From CAZABG01 sp964483465 (GTDB lineage Bacteria > Chlamydiota > Chlamydiia > Chlamydiales > Parachlamydiaceae): a stretch of 29,980 bases of DNA. The notes under the pieces were generated by a model that made no database searches, was not told where the DNA came from, and saw nothing but the letters and a program-made list of their open reading frames with translations. The number at the start of each line of letters is the position of its first letter. The first letter of the stretch is position 1. Positions 7,392 through 15,661 of the stretch are shown one piece after another. The stretch is from contig CAZABG010000024.1 in NCBI GenBank assembly GCA_964483465.1, positions 1 to 29,980 of the forward strand, read 5' to 3'. Made by a program: the position numbers and the translations under genes.

Positions 7392-8654
7392 ATGACCATA
7401 GGTTTCAGTTATGACCTGACCGATGTGACCATCGCCGGACTTACCGCGCCTACTAAGGCGCGTTACGAATGGACGTCAAACGCGGTCGCCGCTGCCTATC
7501 AGCAAAATTTGCAAGTGGTAGTGGATTATTACAATTTAACGAGCGCTGAAGTGACGGCTCTTACGCCTGCCGAAAAGGCGCAATGGGCAACAGACGTTTC
7601 GACCGCAATTAATAACCTGCTTGTCTTAGCCCGGGATGGGATATCAAGTCCGCTTGATCCCAACCAGCCCGTATCGGCAAGCAATCCAACGAAGCTTTAT
7701 TTTTTAAATGTCGAAATGGCAACGAACCTCGACTTGCTCGTCCGATCGTTCAACGCCGCAGGCGCGACTGGATCGGTTGGCGGTTTTTCAATCACTGCTG
7801 ACCAATTGACAAATTGGAAAGACCTTTCTGCTCTCTCGAGCGCGATTGGCGATATTATTCGTGTGGGCGTTAATACCGCTCCGGGAAATAGATCTATCCA
7901 GTCCTTAGTTGAGCTCGAATACGTTGGAACCGCGAATACCGTTATTGAACAGCAAATGAGCAGCCTTGAATCGGCCCTTTCTACAACTAAATCGGTTTTA
8001 GATATAATGGCCGCGGTTCAAGATCTGCATAACCGAATTACTGTATCGGCATTAAACACCTTCACCTTTAACTACCTTGATCCAAGCGGAAACAAAGAAA
8101 ACTACCAGGCTTATAAAGTAGCGGCGTCGGCGTACTTTGGACAGGCGATCGTGCCTAAAATCCCAGCAAGCTGGGGCACTTATAATGGAAATAGTTATAG
8201 TGTCACTCAAGCTGGATCTGACGCAATCAATCAATTAATTGCCTACCGAACCTCGATCGCAAATCAAATCGCCCTTCTATCGCAACAATTCACCCTTACC
8301 CAAAGAAACGCAACCGGATCGCTCTATCTGCAATTAAAATCGGTTTACACCGATCTTCAATCTGTGCAAGCAGTTGCGCCAGGAACCGTCATAAGTCAAA
8401 ACCCGATCGCGAACCCATGGGCCTGGTTTATTGATAAATACGACAAAACGCTTTCATCGGATGTCACGCAGCAAGGTCAGATTCAATCGAATATCACTAA
8501 AGCGATAACCGCAGGGCAGTCGCTGAACGACCAGCAAAAAGAGGACGTAAGAAACTTCCTCTTCGTGTTTGAGGAGTACTACAAATCGGCATCGTCCATT
8601 TTGCAGAAATTAACCCAGCTTCTTGAAAGATTGGCTCAGGGTATAAAAGGATAA
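7392..8654 (+). CDS. Unrecognised 420-aa protein preceding the translocator operon
   Basis: No family is recognised. The ATG at 7392 is preceded by GGAG at 7379-7382 and TAAGG just before the start. It has no signal peptide or membrane span. Composition is rich in S, T, A, N and Q, as in extracellular or secreted proteins. The first two thirds look like mixed helices with loops. The last about 40 residues form an amphipathic helix ending SILQKLTQLLERLAQGIKG. That ending resembles the C-terminus of the next protein (SIIQELANILSAIYK), so the two may be distant paralogues. A 30-base gap separates them, consistent with one operon. Confidence 0.72.
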   Translation: MTIGFSYDLTDVTIAGLTAPTKARYEWTSNAVAAAYQQNLQVVVDYYNLTSAEVTALTPAEKAQWATDVSTAINNLLVLARDGISSPLDPNQPVSASNPTKLYFLNVEMATNLDLLVRSFNAAGATGSVGGFSITADQLTNWKDLSALSSAIGDIIRVGVNTAPGNRSIQSLVELEYVGTANTVIEQQMSSLESALSTTKSVLDIMAAVQDLHNRITVSALNTFTFNYLDPSGNKENYQAYKVAASAYFGQAIVPKIPASWGTYNGNSYSVTQAGSDAINQLIAYRTSIANQIALLSQQFTLTQRNATGSLYLQLKSVYTDLQSVQAVAPGTVISQNPIANPWAWFIDKYDKTLSSDVTQQGQIQSNITKAITAGQSLNDQQKEDVRNFLFVFEEYYKSASSILQKLTQLLERLAQGIKG

Positions 8655-8684
8655 TTTAAATTTTTTCCGTTAAGGAGAAAAAAT

Positions 8685-9860
8685 ATGTCTTCATATCAAG
8701 GCGTTGGATATCCGGGAGATGATAGCTATACCCTCCAGGGCGCAAGCAATATCCAGCAATATTTACAAACTGTAGGAAGCCTAGGACCGAGCCTTCTTGC
8801 CGCAATGCAAGCGGAAGAACAAAGAATCGTTGGAACCACAGCAAACAACTACACGGCAAGCTTTTTTGCATCGCAAGGCAATCCAAGGTCGCTCGACGCT
8901 TTTGTTACCTCCTTTCGTACGTATTTATATACGCAAGTAGGAGGATCTGTACCTGTCAACGAACAAGCCTATAATACCGGCAGCTTCTACACCACATTGG
9001 TTACCGATTTTGCAAACCAGATAAACCAAGGCGGAGTGGATTTTAACACCGCGGCTCTTGCCGGCGCACTGCCTTCAGCATTTGCGGGAAGTACCGTTTA
9101 TGACGATCTTTTTGTCTTGTCGTTTAACAATTTTGCGAAAAACTATGTACAAGATCCGACTAACCCAGCATCTGCTGCAGACCAGTACAATATTGCGTAT
9201 AGACAATTTACGCAAAGGATCGTACAGGTAAGCTTGTCGCTTGATCCTGTTGATGGCTTGAACTACGTTAACATATTAAAAGGCTTCACAGGCCTTACCA
9301 CCATATCCGATACCATCTTCCAAAACTTTGTTGTTAAAATGATTGATGATCGGGGCTATTTTACCCCTTCAGGATCATTCAACGACTGGGTTAACGAAGC
9401 GGTAAAACTCTATGTTCAATCCTACACGGGATCTCCTTCGCAAGCGGTAACATCGGTCGGCGCCACTTCGTCAAAAACGCTGATCTTGAACCGGATATTT
9501 GAATTGCTTGTCGACATGATCGAAAGCCTTCAGAAAGTGACTTCGGCGCAATCGGATCGATTGAGAGTGTTTACTGAATGGCAGACCGCTTATGGCGCGA
9601 TGCAAAACCAGATTCGCTACATTACAAAAGACGACCCTAACGCAACACTTGGGGATGATGACAGTAGACGTTCTGAATATAACAGCTATAACGCAACCTT
9701 AATCGAGACCATCAAAGCGAGAAAGTCGAGCGTCGGCGATGATGCGAAGAACCTCCAAACTCAGATTAATCAATCGAACGACACTGTAAACCAACAAATA
9801 AGCATGGCAACTTCGATCATACAGGAACTCGCGAACATCTTATCGGCGATTTACAAATAA
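8685..9860 (+). CDS. Unrecognised 391-aa protein in the needle-tip (lcrV) position
   Basis: No family is recognised by sequence. It has an AAGGAG site and ATG at 8685, and lacks a signal peptide and transmembrane segment. The centre is Y/F/N-rich. From about residue 265 to the end it is strongly helical, including LILNRIFELLVDMIESLQKV and a C-terminal coiled-coil-like stretch ending SIIQELANILSAIYK. The next genes are an LcrH-type chaperone and a CopB-like translocator. In Yersinia the same slot before lcrH-yopB-yopD is held by the needle-tip protein LcrV. A tip or tip-like role is therefore a positional inference, not a homology call. Confidence 0.72.
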   Translation: MSSYQGVGYPGDDSYTLQGASNIQQYLQTVGSLGPSLLAAMQAEEQRIVGTTANNYTASFFASQGNPRSLDAFVTSFRTYLYTQVGGSVPVNEQAYNTGSFYTTLVTDFANQINQGGVDFNTAALAGALPSAFAGSTVYDDLFVLSFNNFAKNYVQDPTNPASAADQYNIAYRQFTQRIVQVSLSLDPVDGLNYVNILKGFTGLTTISDTIFQNFVVKMIDDRGYFTPSGSFNDWVNEAVKLYVQSYTGSPSQAVTSVGATSSKTLILNRIFELLVDMIESLQKVTSAQSDRLRVFTEWQTAYGAMQNQIRYITKDDPNATLGDDDSRRSEYNSYNATLIETIKARKSSVGDDAKNLQTQINQSNDTVNQQISMATSIIQELANILSAIYK

Positions 9861-9877
9861 TTAGGTAAGGCAAAGTT

Positions 9878-10423
9878 ATGAAAAACATAAAACAAGATGT
9901 AAGAAAAGCGGCAGACCAGGTAGGCGAAGAGCTGATGAAGGAAACTTCAGGCGCTTTTAGTGAGCTTTCTAAAAAAAGTGCGAAAGACGGTCTCAGCATA
10001 AAAGTCTTGTCAGGTGTTTCAGATGAGAAGGAAGAGGCGGTCTATGGACAGGCCTACCTTCTCTACAACGCCGGTCGCTATAAAGATGCGATCGAAATAT
10101 TTAGAGTTCTGATTATGTTAAATTCAACAGAGCCTAAATACATGATGGGCCTTGCAGCCTGCTTTCACTTATTGAAAGCCTACGACGCGGCCATATCAAG
10201 CTATACGCTTGTCTCCTTTCTTGATCCTGAAAATCCGATTCCCTATTTCCATACATCAGATTGCGCGCTTCAATTAGGAGACAAAATGGGGGCAATGGTC
10301 GCCCTTCAAATGGCCATTAAACGTGCTGAGAATAAACCTGAATTTAAGACCTTGAAAGAAAGGGCAGAAATTACATTGAACGGGATTAAGAAGGAAGTTT
10401 CTCAGCAAAGCATGGAAGAATAA
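9878..10423 (+). CDS. LcrH/SycD-type TPR chaperone of T3SS translocators (copy 1)
   Basis: Class II T3SS chaperones hold translocators soluble in the cytoplasm before export. This 181-aa protein has three consecutive TPR-like units starting near residue 50: AYLLYNAGRYKDAIEIFRVL, then a unit around GLAACFHLLKAYDAAISSY, then one around TSDCALQLGDKMGAMVAL. This is the hallmark arrangement of SycD/LcrH/IpgC. It has an extended polar N-terminus of about 50 residues. The start ATG at 9878 has TAAGG upstream. It lies 22 bases before copB, so CopB is the likely client. Chlamydia has two such chaperones (Scc2 and Scc3); which one this matches cannot be told here. Confidence 0.88.
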   Translation: MKNIKQDVRKAADQVGEELMKETSGAFSELSKKSAKDGLSIKVLSGVSDEKEEAVYGQAYLLYNAGRYKDAIEIFRVLIMLNSTEPKYMMGLAACFHLLKAYDAAISSYTLVSFLDPENPIPYFHTSDCALQLGDKMGAMVALQMAIKRAENKPEFKTLKERAEITLNGIKKEVSQQSMEE

Positions 10424-10445
10424 AGAGTTAAAGGAGTTATTAACT

Positions 10446-12551
10446 ATGGCAGAAATTGACACAAGTAAAAGCCAGGCTCCGTTATACACACCCTCGTCAA
10501 CTGATTTGGACGTTCAGGGAGAAACCCAAACTGTAGGCAAATCTAGCGTCATTCAAAAAAATGGCGATGTTATAACCGACACTCAATCAGCTTACGTAGG
10601 TTCAGCGGACGCTCCTTCAACAGGAGCTGCATATAATACGGACGCCTCTTTACCAAAATTAGCAAATCCGAGCGATTCACGTATCCAGGTAGGATCGGCT
10701 CAGGCTCGGGATACGGGATCAACCGATTCAGATAGCGATACCGCTCCCGCAAAAGATACATCGGATGGAAAAACCGCCTCTGCAAACGGAGAGGAACCTA
10801 AATTATTTATAGATGTACAGGATCCCGGCAAAAAGGGTTCTGATAGCGGAACAGGACAAGGTAAGGGCGAAGGCGAGGCATCAGCGCAAGGAGCAGGAAC
10901 CGGCGCACAAGTACAGGGAGAAAAAGGAATACCTGGACAAATCGTCGCAGGCCAAACGGCGGGTGTACAAGGTTCACAAGGATCTCAAGCAAGCACACCC
11001 CTTTCTGGATCAAGCGGACCCTCTATAGCCGATTTGCAGCAATTCAATCCGGAGCTTCCTAATAGCGACCCCTATGCCCCCGATCCTTTAAGTCAATTTA
11101 CAGATGCGGCGGCAATTCTATTTGGAACAAACTATCTACTAGGAGAAGCTGACGCTTCAGCCGGCGCTGCTGGCAATGGAGGACAAGTAGAAGGGGATAC
11201 TTCTACGCCAACTCCTCTTGCGGGTGATCCGAATTCATCGGTTTTACCGGATGGGACAGTGATTGTCGTTGATGGCGAGCAAGTAGTTGTTGATGCAAGT
11301 AAGGCCGGCGATCTTAAAGGGCCGATCATCGATGTGAGCGGAGCAGAAGGAGACATAATTATTCCAAACGCCGGAACCGATGCCGCAAAGATTGCGATGT
11401 CGGATCCCGCCGCTGCCAATTTACGCACATTAAAAAGCTTGGAAGGCAGCCTGCTTTCGATGACAGATATTATAAAAAATGCTGAAGAGCTGGCAAAACA
11501 ACTTCCTCCAAGCGCTGAAACCGCGACTTTCCTTAACTTCCTAAAATCTGTTTCGCAAAACTTGCTTGCCTTGAGCAATATGCTTTATGAACTTCAAATG
11601 ATTAATACAAATCAATCCAGACAAGCGACGCAAGCGCAAAAAGATGCCGCTATTAATGACATCAAAGAAAGAGCAAAAGCGGAACAAGACAGATTAAAAG
11701 CGGAATCTAAAAAGCGTAAAAAAGCAAAATTTGGTGTATTGAATAAGATATTCTCCTTCATAAAAGTTATTTTTATGGCAGTAGCGGTCGCCTTGCTGCA
11801 AATGATTCCAGGCCTTGGACAAATCGCTTCAGCTTATGTTGTCGCCGCTATGGTAGATGAAGTTTGCAAAACATTTGGTATTAACTATAGCTGTACGCAA
11901 GCCTTGACTAACGCGATTGGAGACGCGGTAGTGGGAATGATGCCTTATTTATCGGATGCCGCAAAAGAGTCCGTCAGAACAGCTGTTAAAGGCGTTTGCG
12001 CGGGCATGTGTATAGCCGCGATGTTTTTATCGCCTGTCTCTTTTGCGTTAGGCGGAGGCGCGGCTATACAAGCTTCACTCATAGATTCAGGCCTTATTAA
12101 AGATGAAGGCTTAAAGGCTAAGTTTGGTATGGCGCTCGGTGTCGCTCAAGCGGTCGCAGGAATAATCCTTGCCATAGTTATGAGCTTGTTACCGGGAGGC
12201 CAGGGAGCGGCTTTTGGCGCCCTATCAAACGCGATCGGAACAACAACCGCTAAAATGGCCGATACGCTTGTTAAAATCATGAACGTAACAATGGCCGCTG
12301 TGACAATTACCGGACAAGTCAATACGGCGATGATCGCGAGCTTAAATCAGCAGATCGCGAAAATCAGAGGCGCTTATGAATCAAGCCAAGCGCTCGTTCA
12401 AATGTTGATCCAGCTTTTAAAGCAGGCGATAAAAACCCTGCAGGATGGAATTAAGGAATTTGCCTCTCAAATTGCGGGTATTCAGGGCAGTTTGCAGGCG
12501 AATTACTCTAACTTAAGCGCTCAACTTGGCGCGCTTTATAACGCAACTTGA
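10446..12551 (+). CDS. copB: CopB/YopB-like T3SS translocator (701 aa)
   Basis: This is the hydrophobic translocator expected to form the host-membrane pore with CopD. The N-terminal 220 residues are disordered-looking and rich in G, S, D, Q and T. A coiled-coil-like helix follows at roughly 325-430. Hydrophobic segments lie at about 434-470, 513-541 and 562-593, ahead of an amphipathic C-terminal helix region. That plan fits the YopB/IpaB/SipB class, although the long N-terminus makes it larger than YopB. The ATG at 10446 has AAAGGAG upstream. It sits between two LcrH-type chaperone genes, which supports the assignment more than any single motif. Confidence 0.82.
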   Translation: MAEIDTSKSQAPLYTPSSTDLDVQGETQTVGKSSVIQKNGDVITDTQSAYVGSADAPSTGAAYNTDASLPKLANPSDSRIQVGSAQARDTGSTDSDSDTAPAKDTSDGKTASANGEEPKLFIDVQDPGKKGSDSGTGQGKGEGEASAQGAGTGAQVQGEKGIPGQIVAGQTAGVQGSQGSQASTPLSGSSGPSIADLQQFNPELPNSDPYAPDPLSQFTDAAAILFGTNYLLGEADASAGAAGNGGQVEGDTSTPTPLAGDPNSSVLPDGTVIVVDGEQVVVDASKAGDLKGPIIDVSGAEGDIIIPNAGTDAAKIAMSDPAAANLRTLKSLEGSLLSMTDIIKNAEELAKQLPPSAETATFLNFLKSVSQNLLALSNMLYELQMINTNQSRQATQAQKDAAINDIKERAKAEQDRLKAESKKRKKAKFGVLNKIFSFIKVIFMAVAVALLQMIPGLGQIASAYVVAAMVDEVCKTFGINYSCTQALTNAIGDAVVGMMPYLSDAAKESVRTAVKGVCAGMCIAAMFLSPVSFALGGGAAIQASLIDSGLIKDEGLKAKFGMALGVAQAVAGIILAIVMSLLPGGQGAAFGALSNAIGTTTAKMADTLVKIMNVTMAAVTITGQVNTAMIASLNQQIAKIRGAYESSQALVQMLIQLLKQAIKTLQDGIKEFASQIAGIQGSLQANYSNLSAQLGALYNAT

Positions 12552-12568
12552 AGGTAAGGAGGTGCACA

Positions 12569-13147
12569 ATGGAAAATCGTGATAACTCTGAAATTAAAAA
12601 GCTAATTAAAGAAACGGTCGCGAAAAATTCAGCCAACTTAACTCCTGCCGAATTAAAACAGCAAGAAGCGGTTTTAGAAGGCATTTATTTGGAGGGGAAA
12701 AAACCCTACGAAGCGATGAACATCTCAAAAGATGCCATCGAATTTTTCTATCTAAACGCCTTTAACCTTTATAACAGCGGAAAATATGATGCCGCGATCA
12801 AGATCTTCTTCTTGCTTGATATGTTTGATCCGACCGATAGCCGTTTTAATTACGGAATAGCGGCTTGCCACCATATGGAAAAAAGATATGACGATGCGAT
12901 TTTCGTTTATAACAAATGCCTTTTTCAACCCCCTATCAATCCGATGATCTACTATCACCTTGCCGACTGCTACATTAAAACGAACCGTAAACGCGAAGCG
13001 CTTGTGATGCTAGGGGTTTGCGTGAAGAGCACAGAAAATGATGAGGCAAACTCCGCGTTAAGAACTCGCGCCGAGCAAGCTTATGAGAATTTGACTAAAG
13101 AAATTGAAGAAGAAGCAAAAGAACCTGCTGAATCAAAGAGAGAATAA
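12569..13147 (+). CDS. LcrH/SycD-type TPR chaperone of T3SS translocators (copy 2)
   Basis: This is a second class II chaperone, 192 aa from the ATG at 12569, which follows an excellent AAGGAGGTG site at 12557-12565. An upstream in-frame TTG at 12548 would overlap the copB stop but lacks that site, so it is rejected. TPR-like units include AFNLYNSGKYDAAIKIFFLL, GIAACHHMEKRYDDAIFVY and HLADCYIKTNRKREALVML. The tail is acidic and Lys/Glu-rich. It sits just after copB and ahead of the genes leading to copD. It could serve CopB, CopD or the unknowns between. Sequence similarity to copy 1 is mainly in the TPR core. Confidence 0.88.
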   Translation: MENRDNSEIKKLIKETVAKNSANLTPAELKQQEAVLEGIYLEGKKPYEAMNISKDAIEFFYLNAFNLYNSGKYDAAIKIFFLLDMFDPTDSRFNYGIAACHHMEKRYDDAIFVYNKCLFQPPINPMIYYHLADCYIKTNRKREALVMLGVCVKSTENDEANSALRTRAEQAYENLTKEIEEEAKEPAESKRE

Positions 13148-13150
13148 AAG

Positions 13151-13801
13151 ATGAGTATTGGACTTTCGCCGCCCTTTGAAAATATAAATACTCCTCAACA
13201 ACCGATTGAGCAACAGCAAAAATCGGCGGCGAATGAACTTGCCAAATTTAGTTTAGGGCTTACAAGCGATACTTTAGACAATAAAACTTTTGCCGATATC
13301 GATAAGCAGAACACCTGGAAATATAACTCAAACGCTCCTTTCCTCGTTAAACCTGCCTTGAGCAAGGAACGGGTCTTAACGGAGGATTTAACCCAAGAGG
13401 AGCTGGATGCGGCTATCAGCACGCTTTTACAAAACGCAGGTGTTTCCGAAGAGACGCTTGATAAACTCGCCGAGATGAATAGACTCAAACCTGAAGAAAG
13501 AAACCCCACCGGCTTTCCCGGATACGAAGTTTTTTACGCCTTTTTAGAAGTAATGAAGAACGCGGCTAAATTCAAGATCGGAGCTGAAAAAGCGTTTGGG
13601 GAATCGAAGAACGAGGCAGCTATTAATGAAGCCTATTTCAATGGCCGTATACCCGAAATCGTTTCAGGAAATATTCCGGCGATGAGCGACGAGTTTATCG
13701 CCGAGGCCAAATCAATACTTGCGGATATCGGAGCGAATTATATCGGCTATGATGCCATAAATAGCGATTTGAATGATTTGAAAGAGGTCGTACATGGTTA
13801 A
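13151..13801 (+). CDS. Unrecognised 216-aa protein in the translocator operon
   Basis: No family is recognised. It starts at the ATG at 13151, three bases after the chaperone stop, and overlaps the next gene by 8 bases, so it is embedded in the operon. The N-terminus is P/Q-rich and disordered-looking (residues 1-30). A mainly helical acidic region follows, with TQEELDAAISTLLQNAGVSE near residue 79. No signal peptide or membrane segment is present. A secreted substrate, a chaperone partner or a gatekeeper-type component would all fit the position. None can be chosen from sequence. Confidence 0.75.
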   Translation: MSIGLSPPFENINTPQQPIEQQQKSAANELAKFSLGLTSDTLDNKTFADIDKQNTWKYNSNAPFLVKPALSKERVLTEDLTQEELDAAISTLLQNAGVSEETLDKLAEMNRLKPEERNPTGFPGYEVFYAFLEVMKNAAKFKIGAEKAFGESKNEAAINEAYFNGRIPEIVSGNIPAMSDEFIAEAKSILADIGANYIGYDAINSDLNDLKEVVHG

Positions 13802-14657
13802 ATTGAGCAAGCTTGAAAAGGCAAAACAGCTTGAGGAACGCTATAACGGACGAGAATATAGCGGCAAACTTTCAGTCCTTGCGCCTTATATAAAATATGT
13901 ACGTATGGCGGAATCATCGAAAGCGCTCGGAACTTCAAAACACTTGCTACTCGCCTCTCATCTCGCTTTGCTCGGAATAACCAAGGGAGAAAAAGGCGCT
14001 CCGCTTTTTTCAGCTGATTTTGAAAGGATATGCGAAGGAGTTGCCTACGCACTGCAGCCAAATCTTGATGAAGGAGCGCACGAACTTTTAAAAAATTGGA
14101 TTCAAACTAGTTTGATCACAGCGATCGGTTCATTTTATTTATCCATTGAAGGGGCGCGCCCGAAAGAAGATGAATATCCGGTCGAAATGGGTTTATATTC
14201 AGAATTATTATTAAGGCTAATGCTTAAAACAGAATCGCCTTCGATCTATATTGAATCTTTCGTCGAAGCGATAGGCGTTACTCCAAAAGAAAAAGGGGTA
14301 AAGGCAATCGAGGCCTTTAGCTTATTATTTATTCTCGCCGCTTTAACAAATGGCGAGATTAGCGAAGAGTTATTTAGAGCGGTTCGGATAAGGATCGAAA
14401 AAGGGCTGGAATCGATCGATGCCTGGATCGAATATCCGGAGGCTAAACGTTTTGTAAAGCTCGCTCTTATGGCTCTTGAAAAACAACAAGTAGAAACTAT
14501 AACAAAAGGGGTAAAGGATCTCTTAAAGGCCTTTTCTATAAATATTGATCATCTGAAAGAAGACTTCCATACGATTAGACGGCTATTTACAAATCTACAG
14601 ACACAGTTTGCCGTCAAAAGAAAAGGAAAAGAGGCCGTTATCACTTTCACAGGATAA
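13794..14657 (+). CDS. Unrecognised 287-aa helical protein before copD
   Basis: No family is recognised. The ATG at 13794 overlaps the previous stop by 8 bases and has AGAGG upstream; the stop is followed 9 bases later by copD. The protein is predicted mostly helical, soluble and rich in E, K, L and A. Hydrophobic but not membrane-like stretches include SKHLLLASHLALLGI and AFSLLFILAALTNGEISEEL. No signal peptide is visible. Its cytoplasmic look and tight coupling suggest a chaperone-like or regulatory role for CopD or the 216-aa protein. This is inference from position. Confidence 0.75.
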   Translation: MVKLSKLEKAKQLEERYNGREYSGKLSVLAPYIKYVRMAESSKALGTSKHLLLASHLALLGITKGEKGAPLFSADFERICEGVAYALQPNLDEGAHELLKNWIQTSLITAIGSFYLSIEGARPKEDEYPVEMGLYSELLLRLMLKTESPSIYIESFVEAIGVTPKEKGVKAIEAFSLLFILAALTNGEISEELFRAVRIRIEKGLESIDAWIEYPEAKRFVKLALMALEKQQVETITKGVKDLLKAFSINIDHLKEDFHTIRRLFTNLQTQFAVKRKGKEAVITFTG

Positions 14658-14666
14658 GGAGAAATT

Positions 14667-15554
14667 ATGGCTGAAATTCAACAGCAACAGTATGACGCGG
14701 CATCGGCTGCGGTTCAACAGTATGCGGGAAAAGACGTCAATCAACTTTCAAGCGACGATAAAGTGAATCTTGCTCAAAATTTGGCAATTATAGCCAAATA
14801 CCAAGACACCACTTCCGTTTACGGAAACGCGAATGTCGTTTTGCAAAACTTAGGGGAACTCTTTGTAGCGGGTAAAATTACCACCACCTTTGACGCCGCC
14901 TTCTTTGCGGGCGTTAACTTAGCACCACCTAAATCCTTCGACAAAAATCAAGTAGATAAAATCCTTTCGGATGTTGGCAATAAATGGTTTACCCCAAGTT
15001 CGCTTGCTGCATACAGAATTAATAACGAAGATATGGTCAATGGCCTGAAAGAAGTCCACGCCAAATCGGAACAGGGCAACGTTCAAGCGGTCCAAATGTT
15101 TTTAAACTCTAAAATGGACGAAGCGCAAAAAATAAAAGATTCCGCGAAAAAAGAGGCCGAAATGGCCAAATGGGCCATGATCGGCGCCATCATCGGTATC
15201 GGTGTCGGTATCGCAGGAGCGGCTGCCGGCGGTTTTGCGAAAGCAGGCGGCTTAAAATTCGACGGCAACTTTGGGAGCGGATTTTCAGGAGCGATCGATA
15301 TGTCAACCCGTATGGGGCAGACAACGGGATCTATTATTGAAAACGCGGCAAAAACCGGCCTGTTGGTTGAAAAAGGAACCATCGATGCCGAAAAGGTTCA
15401 AGCGGAAGCCGCTTCGAGAATGGCGGAAAAAGCGATGCAGTCAAATAAGGAAATGGCTGACGCGGCAGCGAACCAAATTGATAATATCTTACAAACGATG
15501 ACTCAAACTTATCGCGATATTGTCCACAACCTGACCTTTTCGATACATGGCTAA
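14667..15554 (+). CDS. copD: CopD/YopD-like T3SS translocator (295 aa)
   Basis: This is the minor hydrophobic translocator, the expected partner of CopB. It has a single strongly hydrophobic glycine-rich segment at about residues 166-190 (around MIGAIIGIGVGIAGAAAGGF), preceded by a charged coiled-coil-like helix (about 135-165). An amphipathic C-terminal helix contains repeated methionines. One central span plus C-terminal amphipathic helix is the YopD/IpaC-type layout. The ATG at 14667 has AAGGAG 7 bases upstream. It is the last gene of the translocator operon; a folded non-coding gap follows. Confidence 0.8.
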   Translation: MAEIQQQQYDAASAAVQQYAGKDVNQLSSDDKVNLAQNLAIIAKYQDTTSVYGNANVVLQNLGELFVAGKITTTFDAAFFAGVNLAPPKSFDKNQVDKILSDVGNKWFTPSSLAAYRINNEDMVNGLKEVHAKSEQGNVQAVQMFLNSKMDEAQKIKDSAKKEAEMAKWAMIGAIIGIGVGIAGAAAGGFAKAGGLKFDGNFGSGFSGAIDMSTRMGQTTGSIIENAAKTGLLVEKGTIDAEKVQAEAASRMAEKAMQSNKEMADAAANQIDNILQTMTQTYRDIVHNLTFSIHG

Positions 15555-15562
15555 ACGATTTA

Positions 15563-15643
15563 AGCCGGCAGAGGCAATTGCAAAACTGCTAATCTAGTTT
15601 TGCAATTGCCTCGGAAATTGAATCTTGTATTCAAGAGCCGGCT
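15563..15643 (+). promoter_or_regulatory. Predicted three-way-junction RNA fold between copD and scc4
   Basis: Three stems are visible. The closing stem is agccggc (15563-15569) with gccggct (15637-15643). The first arm is a perfect 17-bp hairpin, 15571-15587 with 15596-15612 and an 8-base loop. The second arm is ttgaat (15618-15623) with attcaa (15629-15634). No U-tract follows, so it is not a textbook intrinsic terminator. The long hairpin could still stop transcription or protect the 3' end of the translocator mRNA. It ends 18 bases before the scc4 start. Confidence 0.6.
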
Positions 15644-15661
15644 ATTCTATAGAGAGGGGTT

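Noticed and set aside
11132..11578. 148-codon minus-strand frame opposite copB
   Set aside because: Antisense shadow of a well-supported gene; no ribosome site or family features.
12548..12568. Upstream TTG start for the second LcrH-type chaperone
   Set aside because: The ATG at 12569 has a near-perfect AAGGAGGTG site; the TTG has none and lies in the copB stop region.
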